A DNA stretch of 64,000 nucleotides, taken from assembly GCF_023277745.1 (NCBI RefSeq), contig NZ_CP086322.1, positions 3,038,001 to 3,102,000 on the forward strand, in the 5' to 3' direction. This DNA is from Streptomyces halobius. Lineage in GTDB: Bacteria; Actinomycetota; Actinomycetes; Streptomycetales; Streptomycetaceae. The notes under the pieces were generated by a model. That model saw only the letters and a program-made list of their open reading frames with translations. It searched no databases and was not told the DNA's origin. Positions 59,599 through 64,000 of this stretch are shown one piece after another. How positions within the stretch are numbered: position 1 is the first letter of the stretch; every line of letters starts with the position of its first letter. A program made the translations under genes and the position numbers.

Positions 59599-60435
59599 TC
59601 AGATGCCGACCTTGATGCGCGAGAAGCGCTTCAGGGTGACACCGGCCTCCTGCAGGACCTTCTCGACGGACTTCTTGTTGTCGAGCGCGTACGGCTGGCC
59701 GAGCAGCGTCGCGTCCTTGAAGAAGCCGTTGAGGCGACCCTCGACGATCTTCGGCAGGGCGGCCTCGGGCTTGCCCTCGGCACGCGTGGTCTCCTCGGCG
59801 ACACGGCGCTCCGCCTCGACGACCTCCGCCGGGACGTCCTCGCGGGAGAGGTACTTCGGCGCGAAGGCGGCGATGTGCTGCGCGACGCCCTTGGCGACCT
59901 CGGCGTTCTCCTTGTCGAACTCGACGAGGACACCGATCTGCGGCGGCAGGTCGGGCATGGTGCGGTGCATGTACGCCGTCACGTAGCCGTCGGAGAACTG
60001 CGCGAAGCGGTCCAGGACGATCTTCTCGCCCAGGTTGGCGTTGGCCTCGTCGACGAACGCCTGGACGGTCTTGCCGACCTCGATCTCGGAGGCGAGCAGA
60101 GCCTCGATACCGACCGGGGAGGTCTTCGCGACGTGCGCGGCGATGTCCTTGGCGACGGCCTGGAACTTGTCGCCCTTGGCGACGAAGTCCGTCTCGCACT
60201 TCAGCTCGACGATGACACCGGAGGTGTTGTCGTCGGCGATCAGGGAGACCACGGCGCCGTTCTCGGCGGAGCGGCCCTCGCGCTTGGCGACGCCCTTCTG
60301 GCCCTTGATTCGCAGCGCCTCGACGGCCTTCTCGACGTTGCCCTCGGCCTCGTCCAGGGCCTTCTTGCAGTCCATCATGCCGGCGCCGGTGAGCTCGCGG
60401 AGCTTCTTGACGTCAGCGGCGGTGTAATTCGCCAT
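59599..60435 (-). CDS. tsf: Translation elongation factor Ts
   Basis: Nucleotide-exchange factor for EF-Tu. The 278-residue protein starts MANYTAADVKKLRELTGAGM with the motif MMDCKKALDEAEGNVEKAVE, then VIVELKCETDFVAKGDKFQA, and AAFAPKYLSREDVPAEVVEA. It ends VEKVLQEAGVTLKRFSRIKV. ATG 60435 has GAGAAGAG upstream. Between it and rpsB is a GC-rich hairpin. Length agrees with Streptomyces EF-Ts. Confidence 0.98.
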   Translation of the reverse strand: MANYTAADVKKLRELTGAGMMDCKKALDEAEGNVEKAVEALRIKGQKGVAKREGRSAENGAVVSLIADDNTSGVIVELKCETDFVAKGDKFQAVAKDIAAHVAKTSPVGIEALLASEIEVGKTVQAFVDEANANLGEKIVLDRFAQFSDGYVTAYMHRTMPDLPPQIGVLVEFDKENAEVAKGVAQHIAAFAPKYLSREDVPAEVVEAERRVAEETTRAEGKPEAALPKIVEGRLNGFFKDATLLGQPYALDNKKSVEKVLQEAGVTLKRFSRIKVGI

Positions 60436-60484
60436 GGTCTGTGAATCTCTTCTCGAAATCTCGAAGTCGAAAGATCTACGGGTG

Positions 60485-60524
60485 GACGGCGGGGGCCGCG
60501 CTTGTGGCGCCTGCCCCCGCCGTC
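60485..60524 (-). terminator. Hairpin between rpsB and tsf
   Basis: GACGGCGGGGGC (60485-60496) and GCCCCCGCCGTC (60513-60524) are perfect 12-base arms. It lies in the 108-base rpsB-tsf gap, 20 bases after the rpsB stop. It is likely a partial terminator that sets the S2:EF-Ts ratio. Confidence 0.7.
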
Positions 60525-60543
60525 ATCAACCGGTCCTGAGGGG

Positions 60544-61425
60544 TCAGGCCTGCTCGGCGTCCGCGGCCGGCTTCTCCTCGGCCTCGGCGGCCTTCTCCTC
60601 GGCCTTGGGGGCCTCGGCGTCGGCCTTGGGGGCCTCGGCGTCGGCCTTCTTCTCGCCCTCGAGCAGGTCGCGCTCCCACTCGGCGAGCGGCTCGCCGGCC
60701 TTCTCGCCCGGCTTCTGGTCACCGGTGGCGGCGCCGGAGCGGGCGATGAGGCCCTCGGCGACGGCGTCGGCGATCACGCGGGTGAGCAGGGTGACGGAGC
60801 GGATCGCGTCGTCGTTGCCCGGGATCTTGTAGTCGACCTCGTCCGGGTCGCAGTTGGTGTCGAGGATCGCGACGACCGGGATGTTGAGCTTGCGCGCCTC
60901 ACCGACGGCGATGTGCTCCTTCTTGGTGTCCACGATCCAGACGGCGCTGGGCACCTTCTGCATCTCGCGGATACCGCCCAGGGTCTTCTCCAGCTTGGCC
61001 TTCTCGCGGGAGAGGACGAGGAGCTCCTTCTTGGTGAGGCCGGAGGCGGCCACATCCTCGAAGTCGATCTGCTCAAGCTCCTTCAGGCGCTGCAGACGCT
61101 TGTAGACGGTCGAGAAGTTGGTCAGCATGCCGCCGAGCCAGCGCTGGTTCACGTAGGGCATGCCCACGCGGGTCGCCTGCTCGGCAATGGCCTCCTGGGC
61201 CTGCTTCTTCGTGCCGACGAACATGACCGAACCGCCGTGGGCGACGGTCTCCTTGACGAACTCGTAGGCGCGGTCGATGTACGACAGCGACTGGAGCAGG
61301 TCGATGATGTAGATGCCGTTGCGCTCGGTGAAGATGAAGCGCTTCATCTTCGGGTTCCAGCGGCGGGTCTGGTGCCCGAAGTGGACGCCGCTTTCCAGCA
61401 GCTCCCGCATCGTGACGACGGCCAT
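60544..61425 (-). CDS. rpsB: 30S ribosomal protein S2
   Basis: Component of the small ribosomal subunit. The 293 residues show [80 protein letters not shown] and [20 protein letters not shown]. An Ala/Glu/Lys-rich tail of about 50 residues includes a duplicated seven-residue block (DAEAPKA), from a 21-bp tandem duplication. ATG 61425 has AAGGAG upstream. It is the first gene of rpsB-tsf-pyrH-frr-cdsA. Confidence 0.98.
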   Translation of the reverse strand: MAVVTMRELLESGVHFGHQTRRWNPKMKRFIFTERNGIYIIDLLQSLSYIDRAYEFVKETVAHGGSVMFVGTKKQAQEAIAEQATRVGMPYVNQRWLGGMLTNFSTVYKRLQRLKELEQIDFEDVAASGLTKKELLVLSREKAKLEKTLGGIREMQKVPSAVWIVDTKKEHIAVGEARKLNIPVVAILDTNCDPDEVDYKIPGNDDAIRSVTLLTRVIADAVAEGLIARSGAATGDQKPGEKAGEPLAEWERDLLEGEKKADAEAPKADAEAPKAEEKAAEAEEKPAADAEQA

Positions 61426-61689
61426 GGCCGTACTCCTTGTTGTTTCTCGGTTTCACCCTGGCCGGCCGGCCACGGTGCCTGACGCCCCGACGCGCCTGCC
61501 GAGGAGGGAACCTTGCGGGACCTTCCGAGGACCGAGGAGCGCGGCCATCGTGCTGCCCGAAGGGGACTGGTGCACTGATGGCGGGGCGTGCGAAGTCGAC
61601 CCGGTGACCCGGATCGCCACAAGAAGTGTACGGGACGGCCGACGCACCGGGCGACATGCGCGTTTCCGAGCCCCGCGCGAGTGACACCG

Positions 61690-61716
61690 TTGTCCACAAC
61701 CGGCCGGTTATCCACA
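61690..61716 (+). promoter_or_regulatory. Pair of DnaA-box-like 9-mers
   Basis: TTGTCCACA (61690-61698), the preferred Streptomyces DnaA box, and TTATCCACA (61708-61716), the E. coli consensus, lie in the same orientation 18 bases apart with CCGGCCGG between. They are in the 614-base gap between divergent rpsB and the M23 peptidase, which otherwise shows no gene. Both orders suggest a DnaA-binding site away from oriC. Confidence 0.5.
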
Positions 61717-62039
61717 GCTTCGGACCAAGATCCCCACGCGGCTCCGCGTTACGCCACCGTCGGGACATGCGACGAAACACACGACGAGATTCCGGGTCGG
61801 TTCCGATCTCACACGGCGGGGGTGCCGGGCAGCGGTGGCGGGGGTGGACGTGGAGTGGATGGCGCGGCCGGCTTCGGTCGACCGTGGCGTCCGAACCCAC
61901 CGTCGTGGCGTCCGGGCCCACCGTCCCAGCCGGTTTATACGGCTCGCCTGGGCCTGCTGACGCTCCTGGTGCTCCTGACCTGCTTTGTTTCCCGGGGCCG
62001 GTCGGCCGCCGGCGCCCCGGCGCGGCGCGACCACGGGGC

Positions 62040-63023
62040 ATGCCACCTCCCCCGCCACCCCTGCGGCCCCCGTCAGCGCGAGGGAAGCCGGGCAGCTACG
62101 GGCCGAGCTGCTTCTTTCCGGCGCGTGATGTGCGTGCCTCCGTGGCTGTGGCAGTGGCGGCGGTGCTCTCCGTGCCGATGCTGGGGCTGGGTACCGCCCA
62201 CGCGAGCGGGGTCACTACGTCGGCGGGCTTCGCCGGGGAGCGTGGGCTGGTGAGCAGGGCGGAACACCGGGGGACACGCGGGGCGGCACCTGTGCCAGGG
62301 CATAGCGCGGCCGGGCTCGAGCAGGCACCGTCGCCGGCCGCGGTGCCAGACCGGGCCTGGCCCGTGGACGGACCGGCGGGCTTGCGGCCCACGGTGTTAC
62401 GGGGCTGGAAGCCCCCTCCCTCGCCCTGGGCGGCGGGCCACCGCGGCGTGGATCTGGCCGCCAAGGCCGGCGCGACCGTGCGGGCGGCCGCACCGGGACG
62501 GGTGGCCTTCGCCGGGACGGTCGCCGGCCGGGGAGTCCTCACGATCGAACTGTCCCGTTCGGGCCGACCCCCTTTACGCACCACCTACGAACCGGTGCGC
62601 GCCACGACCCGTATAGGGGAACGCGTCGCCGCGGGCCAGCCGGTCGCCGTACTGCAACACGGTCCGTTCCACTGCCGGGCACCATGCCTCCACTGGGGCC
62701 TGCTGCGCGGGAAGTCCTACCTGGACCCGCTGACACTGCTGCCCCCGCCCATGCTCCGCGGCGGCCCGTCGCGCCTGCTCCCGGTCATCGGCGTCCCCGT
62801 GCCGGGTCCCACGGGCGGTACCGGCCACGGCCCGCCGAGCCCGGCAGCCGACGAGGCAGCGGCAGCGCCGACCGGAGACGCGCTGGCGGGAGCGGTCGCG
62901 CTGGCCGCCACGGCACTCTGGGCGCAGGGCCGGCTGTCCCCGACCGGGCATGACAGGCGCGAGGGCCGCACACGGAACCGATGGTCTCGACGTCTCCGCC
63001 GGTCCGATCGAGGTGACGGATGA
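62040..63023 (+). CDS. M23-family peptidase (LytM-like), secreted
   Basis: A peptidoglycan-hydrolase-like protein. A signal segment (VRASVAVAVAAVLSVPMLGL then GTAHASG) precedes an M23 domain. The domain has the zinc motif HRGVDLAAKAGATVRAAAPG and the closing YEPVRATTRIGERVAAGQPV, HCRAPCLHWGLLRGKSYLDP. The usual HxH appears as CLHW, so the first His of the pair is Cys. The start is uncertain: ATG 62040 gives 327 residues, GTG 62130 would start at the signal core. A low-complexity C-terminus follows. It is divergent from rpsB. Confidence 0.8.
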   Translation: MPPPPPPLRPPSARGKPGSYGPSCFFPARDVRASVAVAVAAVLSVPMLGLGTAHASGVTTSAGFAGERGLVSRAEHRGTRGAAPVPGHSAAGLEQAPSPAAVPDRAWPVDGPAGLRPTVLRGWKPPPSPWAAGHRGVDLAAKAGATVRAAAPGRVAFAGTVAGRGVLTIELSRSGRPPLRTTYEPVRATTRIGERVAAGQPVAVLQHGPFHCRAPCLHWGLLRGKSYLDPLTLLPPPMLRGGPSRLLPVIGVPVPGPTGGTGHGPPSPAADEAAAAPTGDALAGAVALAATALWAQGRLSPTGHDRREGRTRNRWSRRLRRSDRGDG

Positions 63024-63117
63024 GCGTGGGGAGATGACGGAGGCGGAGTCGAGCGGGAGGAGGCTGGTGGCCCGGGGATGACGCAAGGCCGGGTAAGGGG
63101 CCCATGCGACCGCGCAC

Positions 63118-63212
63118 GGGCTGCGGGCTGCGGGCTGCGGGCTGCGGGCTGCGGGCTGCGGGCTGCGGGCTGCGGGCTGCGGGCTGCGGGCTGCGGGCTG
63201 CGGGCTGCGGGC
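63118..63212. repeat. Heptanucleotide GGGCTGC tandem array
   Basis: About 13.5 uninterrupted copies of GGGCTGC between the M23 peptidase stop and the TetR gene. The unit is not a multiple of three, so coding is unlikely. Arrays of this kind vary by slippage and can be used as a strain marker. The adjacent 50 bases are G-rich (GGGGCGGGGGGGGCGG). Confidence 0.95.
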
Positions 63213-63271
63213 CAACGAGCGTCGAGGGGGTGGAGGGGTGGGGCGGGGGGGGCGGAGGGCGCCCCCGGGGG

Positions 63272-63853
63272 TCAGCCTCGGACCCCCCGTAGGGCCATCG
63301 CCACCGCCGCCTCCGTGATCTGCTCAGGGTTCTCCGCCGCCCCGAGTTCGATGCGGCGCACCGCGGCGTCCACGACGCCCTGCAGGAGCATGGCGGCGAG
63401 TCGGGGCTGTTCGTGGCCCAGCGAGGCAAGAGCCTCGACGATCATGGCGATCAGTCCGCCGTGCGCGGCGCGGATCTTCTCGCGTGCTCCGGCGTCCAGC
63501 TCACCGGCCGAGATGGCGACGACAGCACGGTGGCGGCGGTCACCGACCAGGGCCAGTTGCTGTCGTACGTACGCCTCGACCTTCTCCTCGGCCGTATCAA
63601 CACGCTGCATCGCCGCCTCGACCTCCGCGGCCCACACCGGGAAGTCGACGGCGCACAGCTCTTCGACAACGGCCGCGCGGGAGCGGAAGTACTCGTAGAC
63701 GGAGGAGCGCGCGAGCCCCGTGCGCTCGGCGAGGGCGGGGAAGGTCAACGCCTCCGTTCCGCCTTCGGACAGCAGGGAGCGGGCGGCGTCCAGAAGGGCG
63801 CCGCGCTGCATCGTCCGGTGCTCGGCCACGGAGGCCGCTCGAATCCTTGGCAC
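63272..63853 (-). CDS. TetR-family transcriptional regulator
   Basis: A 193-residue one-component regulator. The N-terminal HTH is LLDAARSLLSEGGTEALTFP then ALAERTGLARSSVYEYFRSR; the recognition helix TGLARSSVYEYF is typical TetR. The C-terminal ligand domain is helical with no Cys pair. The start is GTG 63853 (MPRIRAASV). The position between an M23 peptidase and whiG is conserved in Streptomyces by recollection. Ligand and targets are unknown. Confidence 0.88.
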   Translation of the reverse strand: MPRIRAASVAEHRTMQRGALLDAARSLLSEGGTEALTFPALAERTGLARSSVYEYFRSRAAVVEELCAVDFPVWAAEVEAAMQRVDTAEEKVEAYVRQQLALVGDRRHRAVVAISAGELDAGAREKIRAAHGGLIAMIVEALASLGHEQPRLAAMLLQGVVDAAVRRIELGAAENPEQITEAAVAMALRGVRG

Positions 63854-63913
63854 ACCACCACTCTACGGATGGCGTGCCCGCCTCGGCACTCCGCATGGCG
63901 ACACGTATGAGGC

Positions 63914-64000
63914 TCAGCGTCCGACGTCGGCCAGTTTCGCCCTGAGCTGTAGCACGGACTTGGTGTGGATCTGGCTGACCCGGCTTTCCGTGACGCCGAG
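63914..64000 (-). CDS. whiG: RNA polymerase sigma factor WhiG (C-terminus only)
   Basis: The last 28 codons of a sigma factor run off the right edge: LGVTESRVSQIHTKSVLQLR then AKLADVGR and stop. LGVTESRVSQIHTKSVLQLR is region 4.2, binding the -35 element, of FliA/WhiG-class sigma factors. WhiG controls early sporulation in Streptomyces. Only the 3' end is within the window. Confidence 0.88.
   Translation of the reverse strand, partial: LGVTESRVSQIHTKSVLQLRAKLADVGR

Overview
The window is a 64-kb piece of a Streptomyces (or very close actinomycete) chromosome. The evidence is very high GC with strong third-position G/C bias, frequent GTG starts, Tat-type lipoproteins, and the C-terminus of the sporulation sigma factor WhiG at the right edge. 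From memory, gene order follows the Streptomyces coelicolor core block that runs from truB down to whiG. There is no prophage, plasmid or transposase. Identifications rest on reading protein motifs by eye; no database search was run.

Region 1 (0-17 kb) is housekeeping. It holds the minus-strand operon rimP-nusA-ylxR-infB-ylxP-rbfA-truB (transcription, translation initiation, ribosome and tRNA maturation). Next come a small plus-strand set (lipoprotein, ferritin-like protein, aminoglycoside-phosphotransferase-like protein), proS, two GNAT acetyltransferases, and the overlapping dxr-rseP pair followed by ispG (MEP isoprenoid pathway plus a site-2 protease). Two copies of a degenerate intergenic repeat, in opposite orientation, bracket ispG-rseP-dxr.

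Region 2 (17-46 kb) is catabolic and centred on polyamine/GABA use. It has a long acyl-CoA dehydrogenase, an aldehyde dehydrogenase with a PucR-type regulator, an orphan VirD4/TraG-like membrane ATPase, gabT, a PAP2 phosphatase, and a complete polyamine uptake and oxidation cluster (aldehyde dehydrogenase, PotD, PotA, PotB, PotC and a PuuB-like FAD oxidase). After a NADAR protein, a probable aminodeoxyfutalosine deaminase, a Tat-exported hydrolase and an ArsR-type regulator comes a second module: a second PotD, a second aminobutyraldehyde dehydrogenase, an Lrp/AsnC regulator and an omega-aminotransferase. The inferred flow is polyamine uptake, oxidation or transamination to aminobutyraldehyde, GABA, then succinate semialdehyde.

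Region 3 (46-55.5 kb) is mixed accessory DNA. It holds an ABC exporter pair with a degenerate ATPase signature, a LOG-family protein, a DMT permease, and a thiamine ABC transporter (thiB-thiP-thiQ) under a clear TPP riboswitch. Three gene relics lie here (MarR, NarL/LuxR and a family-4 glycosyltransferase tail); a fourth (VapC) lies at 23.5 kb.

Region 4 (55.5-64 kb) is housekeeping again: rlmN, cdsA, frr, pyrH, tsf, rpsB, an M23 peptidase, a TetR regulator and whiG. Between cdsA and rlmN sits a two-repeat, one-spacer array resembling a type I-E CRISPR relic, with no cas genes in the window. The most unusual content overall is non-coding: several short helical-phase tandem repeats in promoter regions, this mini-CRISPR, and the riboswitch with a stem that buries the Shine-Dalgarno sequence. 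No wholly new gene system was recognised.
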